The notes: generated from the sequence alone by a model not told the origin. A stretch of DNA of 17,762 bases from Aureispira sp964445645 (GCA_964445645.1 CAYULH010000119.1:1-17762), one strand, 5' to 3'; shown: positions 7,393 through 15,808, counted from the stretch's first letter. Made by a program: numbers and translations.

Positions 7393-7716
7393 TAGACTAA
7401 ATTTTATTGTTATTAATTAAAAAATGATGCAAGAGTTGTTCAAAAACATACTACTTAAAGTACATGTATTCGCAATAATGTCTATTGTTTAAACCCTTGC
7501 TAAATGCAGCAATAAATATCTAAGAAATATAGGAGCTAGGGCAGCGTATAAATACCTGTTTTTACAAAACAGGTATTTATACTTATGGCTAAAGCTGTTA
7601 AGTTTTTAGATTCGTACACGACACTAAACTTGGGAATCCCTGCCCTTCAGGATTCAAAGGTGTTTTACAGGTTTTCTTATTACCAATTGTACCAATAATC
7701 CCCAAGGTAAATGTAC
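7393..7716. other. Non-coding gap between LRR and MACPF genes
   Basis: These 324 bases contain no plausible gene. They hold the promoter region of the MACPF gene (near 7393-7500, very AT-rich, with no unambiguous box seen), a perfect inverted repeat at 7546-7582 and a small hairpin at 7634-7655 (GAATCC/GGATTC, no T-tract) just past the LRR stop. Confidence 0.6.
7546..7582. repeat. Perfect inverted repeat, 17-bp arms, 3-base spacer
   Basis: GTATAAATACCTGTTTT (7546-7562) and its exact reverse complement (7566-7582) are separated by TAC. No T-tract follows on either strand, so it is not a standard intrinsic terminator. It could be an operator for a dimeric regulator, a cruciform, or a strong RNA hairpin at the 3' end of the LRR transcript. 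Confidence 0.9.
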
Positions 7717-8592
7717 TTAGTTCATGGTTATTGGAATACAAAACGCTAGTGGATGAAGCTTATCCATACTAGGTGGCAAATCTTGTGATTCATTACAGCC
7801 TAGTTCTGGTTCGGTCAGGGCTTGAAATCGGTCAAGACAATCGGGAAAATTATTGAGCTTGTTGCCATATAAATCTAAATAGGTGAGTTGAGAAAGAGTA
7901 GTGATAGAGAGGGGGAATTCTTGGAATTGGGCATTGGAAATGACCAAATTTTTTAATTGCTGCAAATGAGCAAACTCTGGAGGTAGAGATTTGAGAGGGA
8001 CTTCTAAACAGTGAAATACTTTTAATCGTTGGAGCTGGCCAATAGCTGCGGGCAGTTGTGTGATGGGTAAATCTATTAGGGTGAGTTCTTCTAGATTTTC
8101 TAGCTCAAAAAGAGCGTCTGGCAAGGTTGCAATACTCTTGCCTTCTAAGCGAATTTTTTCTAATCGCTGTAGTTGTTTAATTGCTGGCGGTAACTCTGTG
8201 ATATTAGTATACGAAATATGCAAACGTTTGAGTTGTTCGAGCTGACATAACTCATCGGGAATATCCTTAAAAGCAACACCTTCTATATAAAGTTCTTTTA
8301 GTGTACGAAGCCAAGCAATCCCTTTGGGGATGGTGACAGGTGTAGGAGCATTGCTATTAATTTGCAAAGACTGTAATGCTAGCAAAAAAACTATGATATT
8401 GATTTTATCCTCTGTCAAAATGGTACCTTCCCAAAGGTTTAAGGTACGACCCCACGCATAAAAGTCCAGCAATTCCTCTACAAACAAAGGAAGCTGGATG
8501 TCCTCTTGGCTGTTCACCAATAGAAATGCTAACTGGATATTTTCTTTTTTTCCAGAGAGAAAGAGGTCGTTGATATGTTGGTCGTTATTCAA
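7717..8592 (-). CDS. Leucine-rich repeat protein
   Basis: This 291-residue protein has an N-terminal non-repeat region (1-87, hydrophilic then helical). From residue 88 it has eight consecutive 23-residue leucine-rich repeats of the bacterial form LPxxIxxLxxLxxLxLxxxxIxx (for example LPPAIKQLQRLEKIRLEG). A partial ninth (LPPSMDKLHPL) ends in an atypical tail, AFCIPITMN. Such repeats form a curved solenoid for protein binding. There is no signal peptide, so it is probably cytoplasmic. The eighth unit is degenerate (LTEPELGCNESQD where LxxLxLxxNxL is expected), so the C-terminal cap may be eroded or the gene shortened. The start is the ATG at 8592, with no overlapping neighbour. No partner or substrate can be inferred. 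Confidence 0.85.
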   Translation of the reverse strand: MNNDQHINDLFLSGKKENIQLAFLLVNSQEDIQLPLFVEELLDFYAWGRTLNLWEGTILTEDKINIIVFLLALQSLQINSNAPTPVTIPKGIAWLRTLKELYIEGVAFKDIPDELCQLEQLKRLHISYTNITELPPAIKQLQRLEKIRLEGKSIATLPDALFELENLEELTLIDLPITQLPAAIGQLQRLKVFHCLEVPLKSLPPEFAHLQQLKNLVISNAQFQEFPLSITTLSQLTYLDLYGNKLNNFPDCLDRFQALTEPELGCNESQDLPPSMDKLHPLAFCIPITMN

Positions 8593-9091
8593 AGTATTGG
8601 AATGAATCCTTTGGTCGCTGAGTGGTCGAGGCTATAGGATTTTTGCTAAATTAATGTAATAGACTATAATTTACATAAATATAGCAATATAAACAACCAA
8701 TTTGCCAAAATAGTAAGGAAGTTCTTTGTATAAATGCAAGTTATGGTATTTTGTACCTTATCTAAAGGCAAATATCCAGTTTTTTCCTTTTTATTTTATC
8801 TTTTAATTTTTGCTTTGAAGAACAGAGGACTTAAACAACTTCTAAAAAATAATGATTGTTAATTATATAGATTATCAAAAATAGAGGCTCTAATAAGAAA
8901 TCAAATCTATAGTTGTAGTAGTCAGAATTAGAGGCGTGTTTAATCTTTTTATTGAAGTATAGGAAGTTTTTAGAGCTTAATAGCTTGGATTTATTTGGTA
9001 ATAAGGCAATTAAGTAGTCTTAAAAAATAAAAACAGGCTATTTTTTGTATCAAAATGTCCTGTTTGGAGTAGCAACAAGCAGTGAAAACAT
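8593..9091. other. AT-rich non-coding stretch upstream of the LRR gene
   Basis: No reading frame with coding character is present on either strand. The stretch should contain the LRR promoter (minus strand), but no convincing box was found. A 7-bp inverted repeat AAACAGG/CCTGTTT (9031-9037 with 9059-9065, 21-base spacer) lies near the right end, close to the regulatory cluster that follows. Confidence 0.5.
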
Positions 9092-9161
9092 CAAAATCGG
9101 ACATTTGTCCGTTTTGAATGCAAAGATGACCGTTTTAAATGAAAAGAATATTGTTACTTTG
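9092..9161 (+). promoter_or_regulatory. LytTR-operator-like repeats and promoter of an orphan RNA
   Basis: TGTCCGTTTTGAATGCAAAG (9106-9125) is repeated 21 bp further on as TGACCGTTTTAAATGAAAAG (9127-9146), with 3 differences in 20. A third, inverted box (CAAAA-T-CGGAC, 9092-9102) pairs with the first. Direct 9-10 bp boxes of type ACCGTTT spaced about two helical turns are how LytTR regulators (AlgR, LytR, AgrA type) bind DNA. TTACTTTG (9154-9161) resembles the Bacteroidota -7 element TAnnTTTG, with no TTG at -33, as expected for an activator-dependent promoter. A LytTR regulator is encoded at 14948-15697. The link to that regulator is inference. Confidence 0.5.
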
Positions 9162-9167
9162 TAAACG

Positions 9168-9264
9168 TGAATAGTACATTATAGTACACCAATCAGAGAT
9201 AGCTTTCGGGGGAAGGCTAAATTTGTTGCACCACAGTTGACATTTGTTGACTGTGGTTTTTTTA
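9168..9264 (+). ncRNA. Candidate small RNA, about 95 nt
   Basis: The start is inferred as about 7 bases after the TTACTTTG element, and the end is the terminator T-tract. There is no open frame of note. TAGCTTTC/GAAGGCTA (9200-9207 with 9212-9219) forms an 8-bp stem with one G-U pair and a GGGG loop, followed by a linker and the terminator hairpin. All flanking protein genes are on the minus strand (LRR ends of its frame at 8592, receptor stop at 9281), so a plus-strand terminator here has no mRNA to serve. That is the main argument for an independent RNA. No known RNA family was recognised. Confidence 0.5.
9230..9263 (+). terminator. Intrinsic terminator, plus strand, with no protein gene upstream
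   Basis: Arms ACCACAGT (9230-9237) and ACTGTGGT (9250-9257) form an 8-bp perfect stem followed by six more T. On the minus strand the hairpin is followed by GCAACAAATTT, a poor terminator tail, so it is oriented for plus-strand transcription. Confidence 0.85.
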
Positions 9265-9280
9265 TGGAAAAATTTTAGTG

Positions 9281-11671
9281 TTAACCTCTTTGAGTTCTTC
9301 GTGCTGCCCGTTGTTCTTTGTAATAGCCCTTCTTGGGTTGCTTCCACTTAAAATTGAAAGTTAGAGAAGGAATAATAGGAAAGAGGGAAACTTGATAGGA
9401 ATTGAGTTCGATTTCTCCAGAGAGTGCATCTGTTTCGGGAGCCGTATAGGTAAAGAAAACATTTTGTCTGTTGTACACATTATAAATAGAAAGCACCAAA
9501 CTGCTCTGAAAGGGTTTGTTCTTTTTGCTCAGTACAAAGGTGGCACTCAAATCTAGACGATGGTACATGGGCAAGCGTGCCGAATTACGCAAACCATACT
9601 CTACTGTAGGCGAAAAATTAATCACATAAACAGACTCAATAGGCGTATAAGGAGCCCCCGAACCCAAGACAAAACTAGCTCCAACACTCACCCAACGTTT
9701 GATTTCATAATTGGCTACTACAGAAAGATCGTGGGTGCGGTCAAAACCTGCCAAGAAAGTGCGGCCTCTAATGCCATCAAAGGTACGTTCAGAACGAGAT
9801 AAGGTATAAGCAACCCAACCTGTAAAATTGCCTTGAGATTTGCGTACAAACAACTCCAAACCATAAGCACGCCCACGTCCAGCAATAAACTGATCCTCTG
9901 TATCGGTATCTATAGTGGGGGTATAATCCTCCGAATAGTCCAATTGGTTGTACATATCTTTATAAAACACCTCCACAGAGGTTTCTAGCATATTATCAAA
10001 GAAATTATGAAAATAACCCAAGGCATACTGAACCCCCCATTGAGGCCGCACAATCTCCGTGCTAGGTACCCAGAGGTCGGTTGGTAAGGTGCTGGTAGAA
10101 TTGGTAACCAAATGCACATATTGTCGTCCTACGGTTACGCCCAATTTGAGCGATGAATGGTCGGTTAGCGTATACTTGCTGCCCAAACGAGGCTCTACCC
10201 CAAAGTAGGTTTTGACAGGTTCCAATCGGCCATAGGTGCGATTGGTGTCCAGCTTGCCCTCATAAGGGCCAATTTGCTGAAAAGCAGAAAACCGCACCCC
10301 AACATCCATGCTCAATCGCTTGCTCACTTTCCACTTGTCGGTAATATAAATGCCTGCTTCATGGGCATTTTTGCGATCGGGATCCACAAAGAACGGCTCG
10401 CCTCCTGTTACCGCCTCTGCTCGGTTGGGGGTGAAGGTATGGTGCGTGTAATCTGCCCCAAATTTTAATTGATGCCGTGGGGTGGGATAAAAATCAAAGC
10501 TGATTTTGCTGCTGTAGTCCCGAATGCCCGAACTCAACTTGAAGGAAAAACGCTCTTGCCCGCCACCAATGGTAAAATCATAATCATTGTAAACAAAAAT
10601 AAAATTCATAAACAATTTTTCATCAAAGATATGATTCCAACGCAGCGTAGCCGTGGCATTGCCATAAGGCATATCTATACTAAATCCTCGTTCTGGATTG
10701 GTCAACTTGAGAACATCACGCCCAAAATAACCACTCAAAAACAGCCGATTTTTATCATCCACTTGGTATTTGGCTTTTACATTGAGGTCATAAAAGAAAT
10801 AATTGGTGCCTTCAAATGCCGTTCCTTGCAAGAAGGGTTGTGCCAAGTCAAAGGCATAAGTGCGTCTGCCCGAAATAATAAAAGAACCTTTCTTGGGGAC
10901 AATAGGGCCTTCTAGGGTCAGGCGCGACGAAATAAGTCCAATGCCCCCTTCTATTCCAAAACGTTCGTCATCGCCATCCTTCATTTGTATATCCAGCACC
11001 GAGGAAAGTCGCCCCCCATAATTGGCCGGCATTCCCCCTTTGATCAGGGTAGCCTTCTTGATGGCATCGGCATTAAAAACCGAGAAAAAGCCCAACAAAT
11101 GCCCTGCATTATAAACCACGGCCTCATCCAACAGCACCAAATTTTGGTCAATTCCACCGCCACGCACAAAAAAGCCGGCTGTACCTTCACCAGCCGATTG
11201 TACCCCCGGAAGGAGCTGAATGGTTTTGAGAATGTCCACTTCGCCCATAAAGGCAGGCAATTTTTTGACCTCTGCCATAGAGAGTTCTACCGTACCCAGT
11301 TCTGTGCTTTCGACATTGCTATTGCCCCGTTCGTCTGTGACCACAATCATGGAGTCAAAGGTGGCCCCTATAGACAATTCGATATTAAAACTGGTATCTT
11401 GGCGCAAATCCAATTCAAACTCAGTATCCTGATAACCAATATAACTGGCTACAATAGTATATTTGCCCGGCAATAGAGAAAGGGAATAAAAGCCATAAAG
11501 ATTGGTCGTAACCCCATCTAGGGTATTGGCTTTATTGTATACATTGGCATAAATCAAATCTTCGCCTGTATTGGCATCTTTGACGTAGCCGCTCATTGTT
11601 ACGCGTTTTTGGGCACTGAGCGAAAGGCTCAAAAGCACTATAAATAAGCTGAGTTTATATGATAATGACAT
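9281..11671 (-). CDS. TonB-dependent outer-membrane receptor with CarboxypepD_reg-like domain
   Basis: This 796-residue protein has a signal peptide (about 1-21, ending LSLSAQ). A CarboxypepD_reg-like beta-sandwich follows (about 23-105: VTMSGYVKDANTGEDLIYANV ... PGKYTIVASYIGYQ). The plug domain (about 125-235) includes LPGVQSAGEGTAGFFVRGG, QNLVLLDEAVVYN and the plug end KGGMPANYGGRLSSVLDI. The remainder is a 22-strand-type barrel rich in alternating aromatic strands. Such receptors import scarce ligands with energy from TonB-ExbBD, but the substrate cannot be read from the sequence. No SusD-like partner is adjacent. The protein ends with a basic tail (KKGYYKEQRAARRTQRG) beyond the expected last strand (LTFNFKW), whereas barrels usually end on an aromatic residue. 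It is divergent from a sensor kinase gene 165 bp away, so control by that system is plausible. Confidence 0.92.
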   Translation of the reverse strand: MSLSYKLSLFIVLLSLSLSAQKRVTMSGYVKDANTGEDLIYANVYNKANTLDGVTTNLYGFYSLSLLPGKYTIVASYIGYQDTEFELDLRQDTSFNIELSIGATFDSMIVVTDERGNSNVESTELGTVELSMAEVKKLPAFMGEVDILKTIQLLPGVQSAGEGTAGFFVRGGGIDQNLVLLDEAVVYNAGHLLGFFSVFNADAIKKATLIKGGMPANYGGRLSSVLDIQMKDGDDERFGIEGGIGLISSRLTLEGPIVPKKGSFIISGRRTYAFDLAQPFLQGTAFEGTNYFFYDLNVKAKYQVDDKNRLFLSGYFGRDVLKLTNPERGFSIDMPYGNATATLRWNHIFDEKLFMNFIFVYNDYDFTIGGGQERFSFKLSSGIRDYSSKISFDFYPTPRHQLKFGADYTHHTFTPNRAEAVTGGEPFFVDPDRKNAHEAGIYITDKWKVSKRLSMDVGVRFSAFQQIGPYEGKLDTNRTYGRLEPVKTYFGVEPRLGSKYTLTDHSSLKLGVTVGRQYVHLVTNSTSTLPTDLWVPSTEIVRPQWGVQYALGYFHNFFDNMLETSVEVFYKDMYNQLDYSEDYTPTIDTDTEDQFIAGRGRAYGLELFVRKSQGNFTGWVAYTLSRSERTFDGIRGRTFLAGFDRTHDLSVVANYEIKRWVSVGASFVLGSGAPYTPIESVYVINFSPTVEYGLRNSARLPMYHRLDLSATFVLSKKNKPFQSSLVLSIYNVYNRQNVFFTYTAPETDALSGEIELNSYQVSLFPIIPSLTFNFKWKQPKKGYYKEQRAARRTQRG

Positions 11672-11836
11672 ATTAAGAGGATCGGTCTTTATGAAATTCT
11701 ATAGACAGAAATATCAAAATTTAGTTGAATAAATAGGATAGTCGTTAATGAAAATTCTCCCAATAAAGCTTTGAAAAAATAGACTAAAGCCCATCATTCT
11801 ACTTAATTTGTAAAATTATTTTTAAGCACCAATTTT
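11672..11836. promoter_or_regulatory. Divergent promoter region, receptor and sensor kinase
   Basis: These 165 bases separate two divergent starts. On the plus strand TTAATTTG (11803-11810) lies 26 bp before the kinase ATG and resembles the TAnnTTTG -7 element. On the minus strand TAAATTTTG at about 11719-11727 (complement) is a weaker candidate for the receptor. No paired CCGTTTT boxes like those at 9106-9138 were seen here. Confidence 0.35.
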
Positions 11837-14800
11837 ATGCCTTTCTTAGTGAATTCATATCCTTTATTATTATCACAAAAAGAATCTTGGATTTCTGTTG
11901 TCAGAACTTTGTTTTTTTTGTTGTTCTTTTCTGTGGGAATGGCAGCGCAACAGCCTAGTTATCAGGTGGTAGGGGCTGATTTTTTGGAGGGCAAGGATAT
12001 TTATAGTCTTTTGGAGGGGGAGAACAAGAACCTGTGGATTGGGACAGATGAAGGTTTGATTCGATACGATGGCAAGCGTTTTAGAACCTACAGCCACCCC
12101 CAATTAAAAAACAATTCTGTTTTTGGCCTCTGTAATAATAGCCAAGGCGATGTGTTTTATGCCAATTTTTCGGGGCAAATTATGCGGGTACATCACGATA
12201 GCTTAGAGTTGTATTATGAGTTACCCGATAGCATGGTGGTCAAGGGTATTGATATTGAGATTGATAATCGAGATGAGTTGTTGATTTATTGTAGGCAAAT
12301 AGTGCGGATTGATGCCCAAAAGAAACTGCATTATATTTATGCTGCTGTAACCCATCTTTATGCAGGGAAGTTTGCTAAATGTCCTGACCAAAGTATTGGC
12401 TTTAGTTTGGGGCATAATAAGATAGTTGCGTATTGGAAAGATGGGGTTTTGACACAAAAGCCTTACAAGACTTTACCCGTACTCAATGAGAAAGGCAAGA
12501 ATGAAATTAATGTCGATTTGTATCACAATGGCCAAGAAGAATTATTGATGAGTAGGGATGATACCATTTTTTATATCAAACAAGGGGATGTCTTTGTCAA
12601 AAAAATACTTCCACATACTGGCAGCCGTTTATTAGATGTTGCATTTACGAGCAATAATACGATATGGGCGAGTCAATTTGATAAAGGCACGTTTAGGGTC
12701 AATAATCGGACAGGCCAAGTAGATACGACAAGGCTTTTTCCTGATTACTATATTTCCTATGTGTTGGAGGATAGTGAGGGGAATATTTGGTTGGGTACAT
12801 TTAAGAAAGGACTGTTGAGAATACCCAACTTAGACCTGCTTGATTTTAGGAATCATGCCTTTATTAAAAATAACCCTATAAAACACTTGTCGGCTGGGGA
12901 AGGCGATACTTTATATGCTATTAGTGACAAAGAATTGATCTATCAAATAGCCCCCAATGCACAAATTAGCAGCTTGATTACAAGTCCTACCAAGAGTTCG
13001 CATTTTTTGCAATACATTCCCCATTCCAAACGACTTTATTTTGATAACCACTACTATGACTTGACAACCCAAAAGCTATACCTTCGCAGAATGGTAGCGT
13101 TCAAAGACCTTCAATTTTTGCCCCCCAACAATCTGCTGTTTTCAGATTTTGCAGGGATGCAGGTATACAGTACCAATGAGCAAGAAGCTACCTTGGGAGG
13201 GGCGTTGGAGCAATACAGCAAACTCAATACTAAGCGATTAAGGAAAGGGGGGCTTGCTAAGGTTTCTATTGACCTAATCAATAGTTTGCATTATCAAACC
13301 ACCAAAAAAAGATTCTGGCTGGGCACCAACAAGACGTTGATTGTCTTGCAAAACGGAGACAGTTTGCATATCAAGTACCAGGGCAATCCGATTGTGGCAA
13401 CACAAATTACCTCTTGGCAAGATACTACTTATGTATCTACAGCCAATGGGGTCTTAAAATTTGTAGGCACAAGCTGCCAAGGACTGTTGGCTAGTACAAA
13501 CGCGCCTGTATTGCGTCGAGTATATCAAATGGAGCAGCGGCAAGGCTACTTGTATATAGCAGGGGTAGGAGGGTTGCAACGCATTAATTTAGCTACAGGA
13601 ATAGCCCAAACCATAGATGTATCCGATGGCTTATTGTCTGATAAAGTATTGGAATTTGTCTTGCTCCAAAGTCATATTGCTATTCTAACCAGCCAAGGAC
13701 TCCAAAAAATACCTTATGGGTTGTTGGAGCAACCACTAGCAGACTTAAAGGTAGAAGTAGAATCTATACATATTGGTGGAAAAAAGGTCAACCCTTATGA
13801 GAATGGGCAGTTTGCTTACCATGAAAATGAACTAAAGGTTGCATTAGATTTGCCTTATTTTAGAGCGCGATCAGTGCTAAATTGTCGGTATCGTTTGTTG
13901 GGTTTGGGCAAGGAGGATTGGAAAAAATTGCCTACTACACAGCATATTATTGTGTACAATTCATTGGGTAAAGGGGAATATACCTTGGAAATTGAGGTCA
14001 AGGATAATAAGCGTTTGAAGGGCGAAATCACCCAATACTCCTTCCAAATAGCCCCTCCCTTTTGGGAAACATGGTGGTTTGTTTTATTGTGCATACTAGC
14101 TGTGGCAGGTGTTGTGAGCTTATTTTTTTTGATGAGAATTAGAATTATCCAACGACAAAACACACTCTTACTAGAGAAGAGAGCCATTGAAAAACAATTG
14201 GTAGAATCACAACAAACGGCTTTGCGCTCTCAAATGAATCCGCATTTTTTGTTTAATGCCCTCAATTCTATTCAGGAGATGATTATTGTGAATGACAAAA
14301 ATACAGCCAGTACCTACTTGGGCAAGTTTGCAGATTTGATGCGTCTGTATCTCAATCAGAGCAGGGAAGAAAGTATAACCTTATCCGAGGAATTGGAGGC
14401 TTTGGGCTTGTATTTGGAATTGGAGCAAGTGCGTTTTGAGGAAAATTTGGAGGTAGAGTTAGTGGTAGCTCCCAATGTGCATCCTGATGGGGTGACACTT
14501 CCCCCAATGCTGGTGCAGCCTTATGTAGAAAATGCCTTCAAGCATGGTTTGCTCCACCAGTCGGGGCATCGCAAATTGTATATAGAATTCAGTATTGATA
14601 AAAAGAAAGAGCTATTTTGTTGTTTGGTGCAGGATAATGGGGTAGGAAGAGCACGTTCGGCTGAGATCAGGCGGGCACAACATAGGCAGCATACTTCTTT
14701 TGCCTCTTCGGCTACCCAGCGCCGGTTGGAATTGTTGAATTATAATTTGCAAAAGCCTATAAAAGCCCAAATAGAGGATTTGAAGGATAAAGAAGGAAAG

Positions 14801-14851
14801 GCAATAGGAACAGCCGTTTACTTGTTTATCCCTTTGGATTGGGAAGATTAA
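11837..14851 (+). CDS. Reg_prop/Y_Y_Y sensor histidine kinase (LytS-type kinase core)
   Basis: This 1004-residue protein has an N-terminal signal or anchor (VRTLFFLLFFSVGMAAQ, 23-38). A large periplasmic region contains two-component-propeller repeats, for example NLWIGTDEGLIRYDG (65-79), NIWLGTFKKGLLRI (from 316) and FWLGTNKTLIVLQNG (from 493), and is presumably beta-propeller. A Y_Y_Y-like immunoglobulin domain lies at about 668-740 (CRYRLLGLGKEDWKKL ... YTLEIEVKDN). A transmembrane helix follows (about 746-768), then a coiled linker. The His_kinase core has phospho-acceptor His803 in QMNPHFLFNALNSIQ, Asn899 in YVENAFKHG and the glycine box DNGVGR (933-938), typical of kinases that partner LytTR regulators. 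The regulator gene follows after 96 bp. In related systems the propeller senses a ligand or periplasmic protein, but its signal is unknown here. The divergent TonB receptor is a plausible functional partner. Confidence 0.92.
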   Translation: MPFLVNSYPLLLSQKESWISVVRTLFFLLFFSVGMAAQQPSYQVVGADFLEGKDIYSLLEGENKNLWIGTDEGLIRYDGKRFRTYSHPQLKNNSVFGLCNNSQGDVFYANFSGQIMRVHHDSLELYYELPDSMVVKGIDIEIDNRDELLIYCRQIVRIDAQKKLHYIYAAVTHLYAGKFAKCPDQSIGFSLGHNKIVAYWKDGVLTQKPYKTLPVLNEKGKNEINVDLYHNGQEELLMSRDDTIFYIKQGDVFVKKILPHTGSRLLDVAFTSNNTIWASQFDKGTFRVNNRTGQVDTTRLFPDYYISYVLEDSEGNIWLGTFKKGLLRIPNLDLLDFRNHAFIKNNPIKHLSAGEGDTLYAISDKELIYQIAPNAQISSLITSPTKSSHFLQYIPHSKRLYFDNHYYDLTTQKLYLRRMVAFKDLQFLPPNNLLFSDFAGMQVYSTNEQEATLGGALEQYSKLNTKRLRKGGLAKVSIDLINSLHYQTTKKRFWLGTNKTLIVLQNGDSLHIKYQGNPIVATQITSWQDTTYVSTANGVLKFVGTSCQGLLASTNAPVLRRVYQMEQRQGYLYIAGVGGLQRINLATGIAQTIDVSDGLLSDKVLEFVLLQSHIAILTSQGLQKIPYGLLEQPLADLKVEVESIHIGGKKVNPYENGQFAYHENELKVALDLPYFRARSVLNCRYRLLGLGKEDWKKLPTTQHIIVYNSLGKGEYTLEIEVKDNKRLKGEITQYSFQIAPPFWETWWFVLLCILAVAGVVSLFFLMRIRIIQRQNTLLLEKRAIEKQLVESQQTALRSQMNPHFLFNALNSIQEMIIVNDKNTASTYLGKFADLMRLYLNQSREESITLSEELEALGLYLELEQVRFEENLEVELVVAPNVHPDGVTLPPMLVQPYVENAFKHGLLHQSGHRKLYIEFSIDKKKELFCCLVQDNGVGRARSAEIRRAQHRQHTSFASSATQRRLELLNYNLQKPIKAQIEDLKDKEGKAIGTAVYLFIPLDWED

Positions 14852-14947
14852 ACGCCCAATTGGGAAATTGGTATAATAACTAATAAAAGGAGATGATTAT
14901 TATTGTAAAAAAGAAGGCTTGTTCCTAAACATACAAATCACAAAGGA

Positions 14948-15697
14948 ATGAAAGTAGTAATTATAGATGATGAGAAAAAGGCTAGAACACTTTTGCAGGT
15001 TTTGCTAGAAGAAAATTGCCCAGAAGTCACCTCTATTTATCAAGCAGAGGATTTGCCTGCTGGTGTTCGACTCATTCATCAAGAACAGCCCGATTTGGTT
15101 TTTTTAGATATTGAAATGCCCAATTATTCAGGCATTCAAATTCTAGATTTTATCGACCCCAAAACCATTCAGTTTGAGCTGATTTTTACAACCGCCTATA
15201 GCCAATATGCCCTCAAAGCCTTTGAACTGAATGCTATAGACTATTTGCTCAAACCCTTGCGCCCCGATCAAATCCAACAGGCGGTAGCCAAAGCACAAGA
15301 AAAGCTAGGCCAAATACAATTGGGCAAACGCCTAGAAGAACTCAAACAAAGTTTGAGTGCGCCCAGTATTTCTAAGATTGCCTTTCCCTTATCCGATGGG
15401 ATATTGTTTGTGGCGTTTGATGAATTGATCTTGCTAGAAGCCGATCGAATGTACACCAAGGTCTACACCAAAAATGATGGCGACTTTGTGGTGAGCAAAC
15501 CCATGAAATTTTTCTCCCAGCACCTAGAAAACGTACAACTCTTTTATCGACCCCACCGCTCGTATCTTATCAATTTGCAATATCTAAAAAAATATGTGAG
15601 CAAAGATGGTGGCTATATATTGATGGATAATGGCACAACGGTTTCGGTTTCTAAAGACAAAAAGAAAGAATTATTTGACTTGCTACAATCGGGATAG
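14948..15697 (+). CDS. LytTR-family response regulator
   Basis: This 249-residue protein has a receiver domain at 1-120. The acidic pair is Asp7/Asp8 in VVIIDDE, the phospho-acceptor Asp54 is in LVFLDIEMP, Thr81/Thr82 are in IFTTAYSQYALKAFE, and Lys102 is in YLLKPL. After a linker (about 121-143) comes a LytTR DNA-binding domain (about 145-246) with ILLEADRMYTKVYT, FFSQHLENVQLFYRPHRSYLIN and a VSVSKDKKKEL end. LytTR domains bind direct repeats through a ten-stranded beta fold. The cognate kinase is immediately upstream in the same orientation, and a strong terminator follows at 15778. Possible targets are the divergent receptor gene and the box-bearing promoter at 9092-9161. Both are inference. 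Confidence 0.95.
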   Translation: MKVVIIDDEKKARTLLQVLLEENCPEVTSIYQAEDLPAGVRLIHQEQPDLVFLDIEMPNYSGIQILDFIDPKTIQFELIFTTAYSQYALKAFELNAIDYLLKPLRPDQIQQAVAKAQEKLGQIQLGKRLEELKQSLSAPSISKIAFPLSDGILFVAFDELILLEADRMYTKVYTKNDGDFVVSKPMKFFSQHLENVQLFYRPHRSYLINLQYLKKYVSKDGGYILMDNGTTVSVSKDKKKELFDLLQSG

Positions 15698-15777
15698 CTG
15701 GAATCAGCTTTTCCCTCAAATGGACAAAATTTCCCACTGAACAGTTGTTTTTCCCTACAACTATGTTATTTAATTGG

Positions 15778-15808
15778 CAGCTACTCCATGAGTAGCTGTT
15801 TTTGTTTT
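15778..15808 (+). terminator. Intrinsic terminator of the kinase-regulator operon
   Basis: Perfect 9-bp arms CAGCTACTC (15778-15786) and GAGTAGCTG (15790-15798) with a CAT loop are followed by TTTTTGTTTTG. Confidence 0.92.

Noticed and set aside
7378..8619. TTTGGTCGCT shared by the MACPF start and the LRR leader
   Set aside because: In the first place it is coding sequence (MSDQT). A ten-base match is compatible with chance.
8610..8648. AATCCT/AGGATT hairpin followed by T-run on the plus strand
   Set aside because: The stem is six base pairs with a loop of more than 20 bases and sits in the LRR leader. Too weak to call a terminator.
9135..9347. 70-residue minus-strand open frame covering the receptor's 3' end
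   Set aside because: It overlaps the receptor gene and runs through the terminator hairpin. No coding character was seen.
10469..11476. Two plus-strand open frames of 148 and 163 residues
   Set aside because: Both are antisense to the plug and barrel of the TonB-dependent receptor and show no family motif.
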